Source: an uncultured Psychrobacillus sp.
GTDB taxonomy: Bacteria; Bacillota; Bacilli; Bacillales_A; Planococcaceae
Length of the DNA: 13,145 nucleotides
Reading direction: 5' to 3'
NCBI GenBank assembly: GCA_934234185.1
Contig: CAKQHO010000096.1
Location: 1 to 13,145 of the forward strand
Notes under the pieces: generated by a model
The model's input: only the letters and a program-made list of their open reading frames with translations
The model's database searches: none
Told to the model about the DNA's origin: nothing
Translations under genes and position numbers: made by a program
Shown here: piece by piece, positions 6,173 to 13,145 of the stretch
Numbering within the stretch: the first letter of the stretch is position 1
Layout of the letters: each line of letters begins with the position of its first letter

Positions 6173-6565
6173 CTATCCTTCATTCAATTGCATCGTTATT
6201 TTCATTAAAAGCTCGTCAATCGAGCCAGTAACATGAGTTACTTCGGGTAAATAATAAAAAGTAGAATCCAAGCTAGTGACTTCTATGGATGGAGCATAAA
6301 GAAAGACCTTTTTCTCGGCACCTAATGCAATCCCAAGCTCAACATGGCTACCTTTCCCTGCGGGTAATAATACGATTAGGAAATCTGCCGATAAAACAGC
6401 CGCCCTCTCTTCTTCGCCTATGAGCCTTAACGACTCCACCGAGGAAGTACGATTATTTTTTGTCCAATCATAGGTTTCCAAATAACCATTTTTCTTTAAT
6501 TCCTTGAAAATTTCATGAACCTTGTTAACATTTTGAAAGCTTGATGCAATGTAAAAACTTTGCAT
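6173..6565 (-). CDS. Nucleoside 2-deoxyribosyltransferase-like protein
   Basis: The 130-residue soluble protein starts with FYIASSFQN, the first strand and loop of the NDT/TIR-like Rossmann fold. Then come TYDWTKN (31-37), EEERAAVLSADFLIVLLPAGKGSH (51-74) and VELGIALGAEKKVFLYAP, where E76 in GSHVELG is the expected catalytic glutamate that forms the glycosyl intermediate. Classical members exchange or hydrolyse the base of nucleosides and are usually 140-160 residues, so this one is on the short side. The true substrate is unknown; relatives include hydrolases of nucleoside phosphates. The ATG lies one base after the stop of the diguanylate cyclase gene, with TAGGAGT inside the cyclase's last codons, so the two are co-transcribed and probably coupled. 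No convincing terminator follows. Confidence 0.78.
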   Translation of the reverse strand: MQSFYIASSFQNVNKVHEIFKELKKNGYLETYDWTKNNRTSSVESLRLIGEEERAAVLSADFLIVLLPAGKGSHVELGIALGAEKKVFLYAPSIEVTSLDSTFYYLPEVTHVTGSIDELLMKITMQLNEG

Positions 6566-6566
6566 G

Positions 6567-8132
6567 TTAGTTACTCCTATCTAATTCACTCACTTTGACT
6601 GTCCGATTTCTTCCAGTCTCCTTTGCTTTATACAAGGCCAAATCTACTCGGTTCATAAACTCAGAAACTGGTTCTTCAAAGGTAGTAAAAGCTCCCACTC
6701 CATTGGAGATGGTAATCGTTTTTTTCGTAGGAGGAATCGCTTGCTCTATTTCTTTTCTTAATACCTCAGCTAACTCATAAGCATTTTCTTCAGTTGACTC
6801 AGGAAGAACAATCGCAAACTCCTCTCCTCCGAGTCTGATACATGTATGATCCTGTCCAGCTATTTTTTGCATGGTGTTCGCTAAAAACTGGAGAACCTCA
6901 TCACCTGCCTTGTGTCCAAACTCATCATTCACTTTTTTAAAAAAATCAATATCTAGCATGATGAGAGAAAATCCCTGTGACGTGGTTACCAAACTATTAA
7001 ATAAGTATTCTGCGTACCTTCTATTCTTTAAGCCGGTAAGTGAATCAGTAAGAGATTGCTTTTTAAAATCCTCGACTGTCTCCTCCTGCTTAAGCATATA
7101 TTTTTCAATAATTTCTGTTAACTGCCTTGCTTCGAAATACCATGTTGGAATGCCCAACTCTTTTTCTGTAAAATCTCTTCGTTTGCCCTCTGTTTCTAAT
7201 GTATAGTATGCAAGCTTCTGAAGAGGAGCTGCAAGCTTCGTAGACAGACTAAAAGCGATGAAGATAAATAGTGCAGCTAATGGCAAGGAGTAGAAAAACA
7301 TTTTCAATATAATTCCTGTTAATGGCTCTAAGCTGCTAGAGTAAGGTGTTTGGGACACTACCCCCCACTGTGTTGGACCGATAAAGGTATAGCCAGCTAA
7401 GAAACGCTTGCCCTGAGTGTTATCCGTAGTCATAGATCCACTCTCTTTATTCAGCAGTCGCTTAACTAACATGTTTTGGGCAACATTCTCACCAATTCGC
7501 TCCGCTTCCGGATGATAGATTAATGTCCCTTCCCTATCCACCACATAAACATAGGAACCATCCTTCGAGTAGTGCTCTGCAAGTATTGTTCGGATAAAAT
7601 TATCTTCCTGCAAGTAAATGGTACCATTTAGCATACCTAGATATTCCTTTTGATCATTAAACAACGGAGTAGATACTAGAATTAATAGTCTTCCTGTTGT
7701 TGCCACATAAGGTTTTGTAATAATATTTTTCTTTTTTTCCAAAGCCTCTTTTACGCCCTCTGAATCTATCCTCTTCCCTGTTATTCCAACATTTGGAGAG
7801 GTTGCAATTGCCACTCCATCCTTACCTATAATAGATACGGAATTAAAATTTTTCTCGCTAACTAGCAGCTGCTCTAATATGCTCGTCAGTTCGTCTTCTT
7901 TATTCAAATGGGCAATAACATCTGGCTTTCGTGCCTCTAGATTCACCCACATTGTGTCAAACAATTCCTCTGACATTTGAGCAAGTTTCTTAGAATACAC
8001 AAGATTTTGCTCTAAAGAGTTGTCTATAAGACTTTTTTTCGTCACCAAATAACCTGAGAATAAGGCGCTTGTCAATATACCAATCATTGTAAAAGTAATA
8101 AGTGTTAAAATCCAAAAACGAAGAGATTTCAA
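6567..8132 (-). CDS. Membrane diguanylate cyclase with extracellular dCache-type sensor
   Basis: Makes cyclic di-GMP from two GTP at the inner face of the membrane. In the 521-residue protein, a transmembrane helix at about 5-28 is followed by an extracellular dCache-like sensor (about 37-265, with the repeated GKDGVAIATSP and DREGTLIYHP strand pairs), a second helix at about 275-297, a linker helix (HAMP-like or coiled coil, to about 355), and a GGDEF domain (360-518). The active site is GGEEF (435-439), with DIDFFKKVNDEFGH (394-407) for Mg and GTP. The RxxD product-inhibition site five residues before GGEEF is missing. I start at TTG 8132, since GGAGG lies seven bases upstream; the frame opens to a TTG at 8156 with no site. 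Operon with the NDT-like gene. The sensed ligand is unknown. Confidence 0.92.
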   Translation of the reverse strand: MKSLRFWILTLITFTMIGILTSALFSGYLVTKKSLIDNSLEQNLVYSKKLAQMSEELFDTMWVNLEARKPDVIAHLNKEDELTSILEQLLVSEKNFNSVSIIGKDGVAIATSPNVGITGKRIDSEGVKEALEKKKNIITKPYVATTGRLLILVSTPLFNDQKEYLGMLNGTIYLQEDNFIRTILAEHYSKDGSYVYVVDREGTLIYHPEAERIGENVAQNMLVKRLLNKESGSMTTDNTQGKRFLAGYTFIGPTQWGVVSQTPYSSSLEPLTGIILKMFFYSLPLAALFIFIAFSLSTKLAAPLQKLAYYTLETEGKRRDFTEKELGIPTWYFEARQLTEIIEKYMLKQEETVEDFKKQSLTDSLTGLKNRRYAEYLFNSLVTTSQGFSLIMLDIDFFKKVNDEFGHKAGDEVLQFLANTMQKIAGQDHTCIRLGGEEFAIVLPESTEENAYELAEVLRKEIEQAIPPTKKTITISNGVGAFTTFEEPVSEFMNRVDLALYKAKETGRNRTVKVSELDRSN

Positions 8133-8177
8133 TATTTGTCCTCCACATATAGTCAAAAATAAAATTCACATTGTCTG

Positions 8178-8205
8178 ATTATAGCATTGTTAGAGTTATT
8201 TGGAA
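8178..8205 (-). promoter_or_regulatory. Predicted extended -10 promoter for the cyclase/NDT-like operon
   Basis: On the minus strand TGCTATAAT (TATAAT at 8178-8183, TGC at 8184-8186) is an exact extended -10 box. The -35 region (TTCCAA at 8200-8205, 16-base spacer) is weak, as is common with extended -10 promoters. The leader is about 40 bases with GGAGG at its end. Confidence 0.65.
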
Positions 8206-8240
8206 TATCCTTTTTGACAATATGAACATTTAATCCAACG

Positions 8241-8254
8241 AAGAGAATTCTCTT
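8241..8254. repeat. 14-bp perfect palindrome
   Basis: AAGAGAATTCTCTT is its own reverse complement. It lies between the cyclase promoter and the decayed lipoprotein gene. A TTGACA-like box (8214-8219) upstream has no matching -10. It could be a relic operator of the dead gene or an upstream site for the cyclase promoter. Confidence 0.35.
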
Positions 8255-8306
8255 TAAAACTATTTCGAATTAGATGAAGAACCAAAGTTTATCTATTATC
8301 GGATAA

Positions 8307-8585
8307 ATGATTAAAGAAAAGAATTTTTACTTTCATTTCTTTTGTTAGCCGGATGTAACGAAAGCAAGGTGGATTTATACATATTAAGTGGGATAAGGCA
8401 TTTTTATTAACACCTTATACTTCGGAGGAGATAGAGGAAAAAATTGACGTTAACTTTAAAGACCCAAGGTAGATTCATTCAAGATACGATATTTATTTAC
8501 TGATTATAGACGCCAATCTAACTTTTCTTTAGGAGAGATACAATATTTAATTCCCACTAATGATTTGATACTTGTGGAAAGATAG
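8307..8585 (+). pseudogene. Decayed lipoprotein gene (frameshifts and stops)
   Basis: Three short reading-frame pieces in one direction look like parts of a single small lipoprotein. An ATG at 8307 gives MIKEKN. A second frame then gives FLLSFLLLAGCNESK, a signal peptide core with a lipobox (Cys codon 8354-8356). A third frame from 8389 gives WDKAFLLTPYTSEEIEEK and NFKDPR, ends at TAG 8470-8472, and continues as YDIYLLIIDA. Finally the frame of 8502 gives DYRRQSNFSLGEIQYLIPTN up to a TAG at 8583. At least three changes separate the pieces and no ribosome binding site precedes the ATG. The order (signal, lipobox, YTSEEI segment, charged tail) recalls small Bacillales lipoproteins that I know by pattern only. 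Sequencing error could explain one shift, hardly all. It occupies most of the only long gap in the window. Confidence 0.65.
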
Positions 8586-8615
8586 ATTTAAGGGTGAACT
8601 CACTAAATTATTCAA

Positions 8616-8658
8616 CACTAATAACGCATTCGATTTTTTAGTCGAATACGTACTAGTG
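8616..8658. terminator. Large hairpin beyond livF, possible terminator
   Basis: CACTA (8616-8620) pairs with TAGTG (8654-8658), and CGCATTCGA (8625-8633) with TCGAATACG (8642-8650, one G-U pair), separated by a small internal bulge, around an eight-base loop. It lies 34 bases past the livF stop. The sequence after it on the minus strand is only moderately U-rich (TTGAATAATTTA), so it is a weak or non-standard terminator of the Liv operon, or a 3' mRNA-stabilising stem. Confidence 0.45.
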
Positions 8659-8691
8659 CTCCTATTGTTATCACAGCTCCGTGTATTTGTT

Positions 8692-9396
8692 CTAGCCACC
8701 TAGATACGCGAGCTTTACTTCCTCACTGTTTTGCAGCTCGTGAGCTGATCCAGACAACACCACTTTACCTGTTTCCATTACATACCCCCTACTTGCAATG
8801 GACAAAGCCATATGAGCATTTTGCTCGACCAATAAAATCGTTGCACCTTCCTTATGAATGTCTTCTATTACTTGAAAGATAGTTTTTACCATTAGCGGTG
8901 CAAGACCCATGGATGGCTCATCTAACAATACAAGCTTGGGCTTTGCCATGATTGCTCTTCCTATCGCCAGCATTTGCTGCTCTCCACCAGAAAGCGTCCC
9001 TGCATGCTGCTTTCTTCTTTCAAGAAGTCTTGGAAAAGTTTCATAAACCTTCGACAGATCCTTTTGAATACTGTCCTTTCCTTTACGTAAAAAAGCACCA
9101 AGCTCTAAATTTTCCTCTACTGTCAGATTAGTAAAAACTCGTCGCCCCTCTGGAACATGGGAAATGCCTGATTTTACAATAGTATGAGCGGGTCTACCGC
9201 TTATAGACTTTCCTAAGAATTCTACTTTTCCGGCTTTCGGTTTTATGAGACCCGACAAAGTTTTTAGCAGTGTACTCTTCCCTGCACCATTGGCACCTAT
9301 TAACGAAACAATTTCTCCCTCATTAACTTCTATAGATACATTTCGAAGAGCTTGTATATTTCCATAATATACATCGATTTCCTCCACCTTAAGCAT
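8692..9396 (-). CDS. livF: Branched-chain amino acid ABC transporter ATPase LivF
   Basis: One of the two ATP-hydrolysing subunits on the cytoplasmic side of the Liv-type importer, 234 residues, a standard LivF length. Motifs: Walker A GANGAGKS (34-41), the family segment HVPEGRRVFTNLTVEENL (80-97), ABC signature LSGGE (135-139), Walker B LVLLDE (155-160, catalytic E160) and the switch region LLVEQNAH (188-195), where the LivF family has Gln in place of the usual His. The ATG overlaps the livG end by 8 bases, with GGGGAGG inside the last livG codons, which suggests translational coupling. Last gene of the operon. Confidence 0.95.
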   Translation of the reverse strand: MLKVEEIDVYYGNIQALRNVSIEVNEGEIVSLIGANGAGKSTLLKTLSGLIKPKAGKVEFLGKSISGRPAHTIVKSGISHVPEGRRVFTNLTVEENLELGAFLRKGKDSIQKDLSKVYETFPRLLERRKQHAGTLSGGEQQMLAIGRAIMAKPKLVLLDEPSMGLAPLMVKTIFQVIEDIHKEGATILLVEQNAHMALSIASRGYVMETGKVVLSGSAHELQNSEEVKLAYLGG

Positions 9397-10174
9397 CGCG
9401 AATTTCCTCCCCTAAATAAGCCTCAATCACTTTAGGGTCATTTCGAATTACTTCTGGTGTCCCCTCTGCCAAAAGTTGCCCGTGATCAAGCACATAAATT
9501 CTCTCGCAAATTCCCATTACAAGATTCATATCATGCTCTATTAGCAGGATAGTAAGATTAAATTCCTTTCGAATAAAAGAAATTAAATCCATCAAATCCT
9601 TCGTCTCCTGCGGGTTCATCCCCGCTGCAGGCTCGTCTAAAAGCAAAAGCTTTGGTTCTGCAGCTAGCGCTCGTGCTATTTCCAATCTTCTTTGCTGACC
9701 ATATGGTAAATTCTTTGCAAGATCATTCTTGTATTTTTCTAGCTTAAAAATTTCCAACAGTTTAGTTGATTTTCGAATCATTTCTTCTTCTCCTTTAAAA
9801 TGAGAAGGAAATCGCAAAATGGAGCTAATAATGGAATGCCGAGCAAGTGAGTGATAAGCAACCATAACGTTTTCTAAAACTGTTAGCTCCTTAAATAAGC
9901 GTATATTTTGAAAGGTTCTACTGATTCCTTTCCGAGTTACCTTGTAAGGAGCCAACCCATTTAGTCGATCTCCATTAAATAAGACCACTCCTTCCGTAGG
10001 GGTATACACGCCAGTTAATAGATTAAAGCTTGTCGTCTTTCCAGCTCCATTTGGGCCTATTAATCCAACTAGCTCCCCATGATTTAGAATCATATTCAAT
10101 TGCTGTACTGCCTTTAGCCCGCCAAACTGTATTCCAGCATTCTTCACTTCTAGAAGTATTGTTTTATTTTCCAT
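9389..10174 (-). CDS. livG: Branched-chain amino acid ABC transporter ATPase LivG
   Basis: The second ATPase subunit of the Liv importer, pairing with LivF. The 261 residues include Walker A GPNGAGKT (40-47), Q-loop in SRTFQNIRLF (Q89), a LivG-type insertion between Q-loop and signature (about 105-135), signature LPYGQQRR (156-163, a usual LivG variant of LSGGQ), Walker B LLLLDE (176-181) and switch histidine in LLIEHDM (H214). The C-terminal GTPEVIRNDPKVIEAYLGE is the typical LivG end. The ATG has GGGAGG eight bases upstream and overlaps the livM end by 11 bases. Confidence 0.95.
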   Translation of the reverse strand: MENKTILLEVKNAGIQFGGLKAVQQLNMILNHGELVGLIGPNGAGKTTSFNLLTGVYTPTEGVVLFNGDRLNGLAPYKVTRKGISRTFQNIRLFKELTVLENVMVAYHSLARHSIISSILRFPSHFKGEEEMIRKSTKLLEIFKLEKYKNDLAKNLPYGQQRRLEIARALAAEPKLLLLDEPAAGMNPQETKDLMDLISFIRKEFNLTILLIEHDMNLVMGICERIYVLDHGQLLAEGTPEVIRNDPKVIEAYLGEEIRDA

Positions 10175-11114
10175 GAGGATTGCCTCCCTTCGGTAAGCTC
10201 CAGCCCTTGAATATGTCTGTAATCTCTTTTGTTCCCATCAAGCCTTTAGGTCTGTAAAGCATCACTAATATAAGTACCAAGCTATAAATGATCATTCGAG
10301 TTTCCGTATAATCCTGCAGATAAGCAGAAATGACAGTTAACAGCACGGCAGATATAGCTGCTCCTGAGAGACTTCCCAATCCTCCTAATACAACAAATAT
10401 TAAAATATCGAAGGATTTTAAAAAACCGAATTGAGACGGTTGGATAATATAATAATTATGAGAATAAAGCGCTCCAGCAACGCCTGCAAAAAAAGCACCG
10501 ATTGCAAATGCGACCACCTTGTAATATGTTGTATTAATTCCCATGGCATCAGAAGCTATTTCGTCTTCTCGTATAGATATTGCTGCTATCCCATGTCTAG
10601 ATTGTGTGAAATTAGAGATGACGAGGATTGTAAGGACTAAACAAATGAAGGCGATCGTCCAGTTTGTTTGATGACTCACCTGGAGACCAGAAGCCCCTCC
10701 GACATAGTCAATATTTAAAAATACAATACGGATAATCTCTGCAAACCCTAATGTGGCAATGGCTAAATAATCACCCTTCAATCGAAGACTAGGAATTCCG
10801 ATTATCAAACCGGCCAAGGCAGCTGCAATCCCCCCTATCACCAGGGCCAAAAAGAACGACATATCTAGCTTCATCGTAATAATCGCTGAAATGTAAGCAC
10901 CAATTGCCAAAAAACCGGCATGTCCTATGGAGAACTGACCGGTGATTCCAATTACTAAATGTAAGCTCACCGCTAACATAATGTTAATAATAATTTTTAT
11001 TAGAATATCCACTGTATAAGAATCTAGCATACCCGCTACAATCGTTCCTTGAACGGCTATATAAATTACTGTCGCAAGCCCTAGAAAAAAAAGAAATGGT
11101 TTGGATAATTTCAT
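10164..11114 (-). CDS. livM: Branched-chain amino acid ABC transporter permease LivM
   Basis: One of the two membrane subunits of the Liv importer, 316 residues with about eight to ten hydrophobic segments from residue 7 on. Family motifs: VIGITGQFSIGHAGFLAIGAY (about 54-74), LRLKGDYLAIATLGFAEIIRI and the cytoplasmic coupling region SIREDEIASDAMGINTTYYKV that contacts the ATPases, then VVLGGLGSLSGAAISA and the terminal YRPKGLMGT. The ATG has AGGTGG seven bases upstream and lies 11 bases after livH. Substrate specificity is set mainly by the binding protein; leucine, isoleucine and valine are the family default, and other amino acids or amides are possible. Confidence 0.93.
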   Translation of the reverse strand: MKLSKPFLFFLGLATVIYIAVQGTIVAGMLDSYTVDILIKIIINIMLAVSLHLVIGITGQFSIGHAGFLAIGAYISAIITMKLDMSFFLALVIGGIAAALAGLIIGIPSLRLKGDYLAIATLGFAEIIRIVFLNIDYVGGASGLQVSHQTNWTIAFICLVLTILVISNFTQSRHGIAAISIREDEIASDAMGINTTYYKVVAFAIGAFFAGVAGALYSHNYYIIQPSQFGFLKSFDILIFVVLGGLGSLSGAAISAVLLTVISAYLQDYTETRMIIYSLVLILVMLYRPKGLMGTKEITDIFKGWSLPKGGNPHGK

Positions 11115-11125
11115 TCAGAATCCAC

Positions 11126-12001
11126 CTACACTTTCTCCCTCGTATTTTTACCGAAGATGCCAGATGGTCTAAATATAAGAATAAGAATGAGAATGATAAA
11201 AGCTACAGCATCTCTCCATAAGGATAATCCAATGGCACTTACGATAGATTCAATTACCCCTAAGAGAAGCCCTCCGACCATTGCACCCGGGATGATACCA
11301 ATCCCTCCAAAAACGGCAGCCACAAAAGCCTTCACTCCAGGAATCACACCCATTAATGGATCAATCTTTGTGTAATAAATCCCAAATACCACACCTGCTG
11401 CCCCTGCTAGTGAAGAGCCAATCGCAAATGTAACAGAGATAGTATTGTCTACATTGATTCCCATCAATTTAGCTGCCTCCATATCATGTGAAACTGCTCT
11501 CATAGCCTTCCCGGTTTTCGTTTTATGTACAATAAATTGAAGGATCATCATGAGGAAAATGGATACAGTTAGGATGAGAAGTGCTTGCATACTAAACTGT
11601 ATCCCCAAAATTACAATGGATTGATTCTCAAAAATAGTAGGATAAGCTACTGCCTGCGCACCTCTCATATAAATAACGCCGTATTCTATTAGGAGAGAAA
11701 CTCCGATGGCTGTAATTAAAGCAGCAATTCTTGTAGCATTCCGCAAACGTCTATATGCAATTCTTTCTATTAAGACACCAAATATCGCACAAATAGTCAT
11801 AGAAAGAATAAGTGCTGGTAAAAATCCTAAATTTAATAAAGTAATAGAATAAAAGCCTATAAAGGAACCAACCATGAAAACATCGCCATGGGCAAAGTTT
11901 ATAAGCTTAATAATCCCATAAACCATCGTGTATCCAAGGGCTATTAGAGCATATATGCTACCCACCGATATACCATTAACTAGCTGCTGTATCCATTCCA
12001 T
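11126..12001 (-). CDS. livH: Branched-chain amino acid ABC transporter permease LivH
   Basis: The partner membrane subunit to LivM, 291 residues from the chosen start, with about eight hydrophobic segments. Family motifs: MEWIQQLVNGISVGSIYALIALGYTMVYG at the N-terminus, INFAHGDVFMVGSF (about 36-49), the coupling segment RAVSHDMEAAKLMGIN and the C-terminal VFGGIGIIPGAMVGGLLLGV, ending in RPSGIFG. I start at 12001 because AAGGAGGAG lies directly upstream and LivH proteins begin this way. The frame opens to an ATG at 12031, but that start overlaps the terminator-like hairpin in the gap and has no ribosome binding site. It is the first gene after the binding protein and lies 58 bases from its stop. 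Confidence 0.93.
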   Translation of the reverse strand: MEWIQQLVNGISVGSIYALIALGYTMVYGIIKLINFAHGDVFMVGSFIGFYSITLLNLGFLPALILSMTICAIFGVLIERIAYRRLRNATRIAALITAIGVSLLIEYGVIYMRGAQAVAYPTIFENQSIVILGIQFSMQALLILTVSIFLMMILQFIVHKTKTGKAMRAVSHDMEAAKLMGINVDNTISVTFAIGSSLAGAAGVVFGIYYTKIDPLMGVIPGVKAFVAAVFGGIGIIPGAMVGGLLLGVIESIVSAIGLSLWRDAVAFIILILILIFRPSGIFGKNTREKV

Positions 12002-12029
12002 AGCCACTCTCCTCCTTATAAGAAAAGCC

Positions 12030-12052
12030 AAAAGGAGGGATTAACTCCCCCC
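12030..12052 (-). terminator. Internal terminator/attenuator between binding-protein gene and livH
   Basis: On the minus strand the arm at 12046-12052 (GGGGGGA) pairs with the arm at 12034-12040 (TCCCTCC) over 7 bp (one G-U pair) around a five-base loop, followed by TTTT and then GGCTTTTC. It lies 7 bases after the binding-protein stop and before the livH ribosome binding site. A leaky terminator here would give more binding-protein mRNA than transporter mRNA. Confidence 0.65.
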
Positions 12053-12059
12053 TATCCCC

Positions 12060-13145
12060 TTAAGGATTAACCTTCGTTTTAAACACTTGCTCCCCATTAA
12101 CAAATTCAATAATAGAAGCTGACTTAATAGGGTGGTGGTTTTCGTCCATCGAATAAAGACCTGTTACTAGCCCTAACCCGTTTGTTTCCTCTAACGCCTT
12201 TTTGATTTTTTCCCCATCTGTTGAACCTGCCCTCTCAATTGCATCTTTTAATAAATAGACCGTGTCATAACCAAGTGCATGGAAAGAGTTAGGTGCCTTC
12301 CCATATTTCTTATGAAATTTATCTGCAAATGCCTTTACTTTACCATCAGGGTCTTCAGAGGAGTATGCGGTAATCAGATACGTATTATTAAGTGCTTTCG
12401 CTCCAGCTAAATCGACAATCGTTGGAGAATCCCAGCCGTCTGCTCCCATTAGCGGAACGTTTATTCCCAATTCTCTTGCCTGCTTTACGATAGAACCAAC
12501 CTCTTCATAATACCCAGGGATAAAAATAAATTCAGGATCAACAGATTTGATACGAGTTAAAGTTGAACGGAAATCACTGTCTTTTTCCACATATGATTCT
12601 TCCCTTACAATTTTTCCGCCTGCTGCTTTAAAATCCTTTTTAAAGGAGGCTGCTAAACCTTTTGCATAGTCACTTCCATTGTCTGCAAATATGGCAGCTG
12701 TTTTAACCTTTAATTCATTTGCAGCAAAGTTTGCAGCAACTGTCCCTTGGAAAGGGTCGATAAACGCGGTTCTAAATGCATAGTCATGGACGTTCCCATC
12801 CTCGTCAACTGTCACTGTTGTACTTGTGCCGGATGGTGAAATCAGAGGTATCTTCTTGTTGTTAGCGATTTGTACTTGTGCAGTAGTATTGCCACTTGTT
12901 GCAGCTCCAATGATAGCCACTACTTTTTCCTTATCAATCAGTTTAAGAGCACCACTTGTCGCTTCTGACGCATCTGATTTATTGTCTACTTTTACAATTT
13001 CGATTTTCTTCCCATCAATACCTCCGGCTTCATTAATCTCCTCCACCGCAAGGTCTATTGCTTCAGCTTCAGAGGTTCCATAGGAGGCTACATTCCCGGT
13101 AAGCTCCAGATTAACGCCAATCTTAATCGTATCACCACTACTAGC
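12060..13145 (-). CDS. livJ: Branched-chain amino acid ABC transporter substrate-binding protein (5' end cut by window)
   Basis: Extracellular ligand-binding lipoprotein of the Liv importer, type I periplasmic-binding fold (Peripla_BP_6). The frame stays open to the window edge: 361 codons before the stop are visible, starting ASSGDTIKIGVNLELTG, which is the mature N-terminus just after where a signal peptide and lipobox would lie; those are outside the window. Family segments: EEINEAGGIDGKKIE, IIGAATSGNTTAQVQIANN, PLISPSGTSTTVT (the serine/threonine loop that binds the ligand's amino-carboxyl group), AIFADNGSDYAKGLAASF, SFHALGYDTVYLL and the C-terminal GLYSMDENHHPIKSASI. The internal GTG at 13046 is not the start. 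The gene is upstream of livH-M-G-F and separated by a terminator-like hairpin. The symbol is by position and family, not proven specificity. Confidence 0.92.
   Translation of the reverse strand, partial: ASSGDTIKIGVNLELTGNVASYGTSEAEAIDLAVEEINEAGGIDGKKIEIVKVDNKSDASEATSGALKLIDKEKVVAIIGAATSGNTTAQVQIANNKKIPLISPSGTSTTVTVDEDGNVHDYAFRTAFIDPFQGTVAANFAANELKVKTAAIFADNGSDYAKGLAASFKKDFKAAGGKIVREESYVEKDSDFRSTLTRIKSVDPEFIFIPGYYEEVGSIVKQARELGINVPLMGADGWDSPTIVDLAGAKALNNTYLITAYSSEDPDGKVKAFADKFHKKYGKAPNSFHALGYDTVYLLKDAIERAGSTDGEKIKKALEETNGLGLVTGLYSMDENHHPIKSASIIEFVNGEQVFKTKVNP

Noticed and set aside
6595..7206. Plus-strand open frames opposite the GGDEF domain
   Set aside because: They lie inside the confirmed cyclase gene and lack ribosome binding sites.
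10431..11375. Plus-strand open frames opposite livM and livH
   Set aside because: They are antisense to conserved permease genes with no independent evidence.
12826..13083. Plus-strand 85-codon frame opposite the binding-protein gene
   Set aside because: It is antisense to the conserved N-terminal region of the binding protein and has no start signal.

Overview
The window reads as chromosomal DNA of a low-GC Gram-positive, endospore-former-like Bacillales bacterium. The evidence is AT-rich sequence, strong AGGAGG-type ribosome binding sites, sigma-A promoters with 17-base spacers, some TTG starts, and Bacillus-type families (CoaW, DUF1836, SACOL1771-type OsmC, hemolysin III). A complete Liv-type transporter operon next to these genes fits Planococcaceae/Caryophanaceae relatives (Lysinibacillus, Psychrobacillus, Sporosarcina) as well as Bacillaceae. 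This placement is an inference from gene content. I see no rRNA, tRNA, CRISPR array, IS element or phage gene.

Left region (1-3433, all minus strand). A DUF1836 protein (probably an HTH regulator) overlaps a YtcJ-type amidohydrolase by ATGA. After 90 bases comes a small DUF4870 membrane protein, then type II pantothenate kinase CoaW (first step of CoA synthesis). A promoter at 3465-3493 drives the DUF1836 end of this run.

Centre (3434-6120, mixed strands). The hemolysin III/PAQR membrane protein gene is divergent from the DUF1836 gene; the two promoters lie back to back and a 9-bp inverted repeat sits at the hlyIII transcription start. Next are an orphan P-loop kinase-like ATPase with its own promoter, a convergent two-gene unit on the minus strand (OsmC/Ohr-type peroxidase and a 78-residue membrane-anchored coiled-coil protein), and a plus-strand small membrane protein with its own promoter and terminator.

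Signalling pair (6173-8132, minus). A membrane-bound diguanylate cyclase with a dCache-like sensor and GGEEF active site is followed, one base after its stop, by a nucleoside 2-deoxyribosyltransferase-like protein. The pair has an extended -10 promoter.

Gap 8157-8691. It holds that promoter, a decayed lipoprotein gene in three reading frames on the plus strand, and a large hairpin beyond the end of the Liv operon.

Right region (8692-13145, minus). This is a complete Liv-type branched-chain amino acid ABC transporter set in the order binding protein - LivH - LivM - LivG - LivF. The binding protein is cut at its N-terminus by the window edge. A GC-rich hairpin with a short U run between the binding-protein gene and livH probably lowers expression of the downstream genes relative to the binding protein. 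The other genes overlap or nearly abut.

No clearly new defence or mobile system is visible. The items most worth a second look are the cyclase/deoxyribosyltransferase-like pair, the divergent DUF1836/hlyIII control region, and the RNA structures that overlap gene ends.
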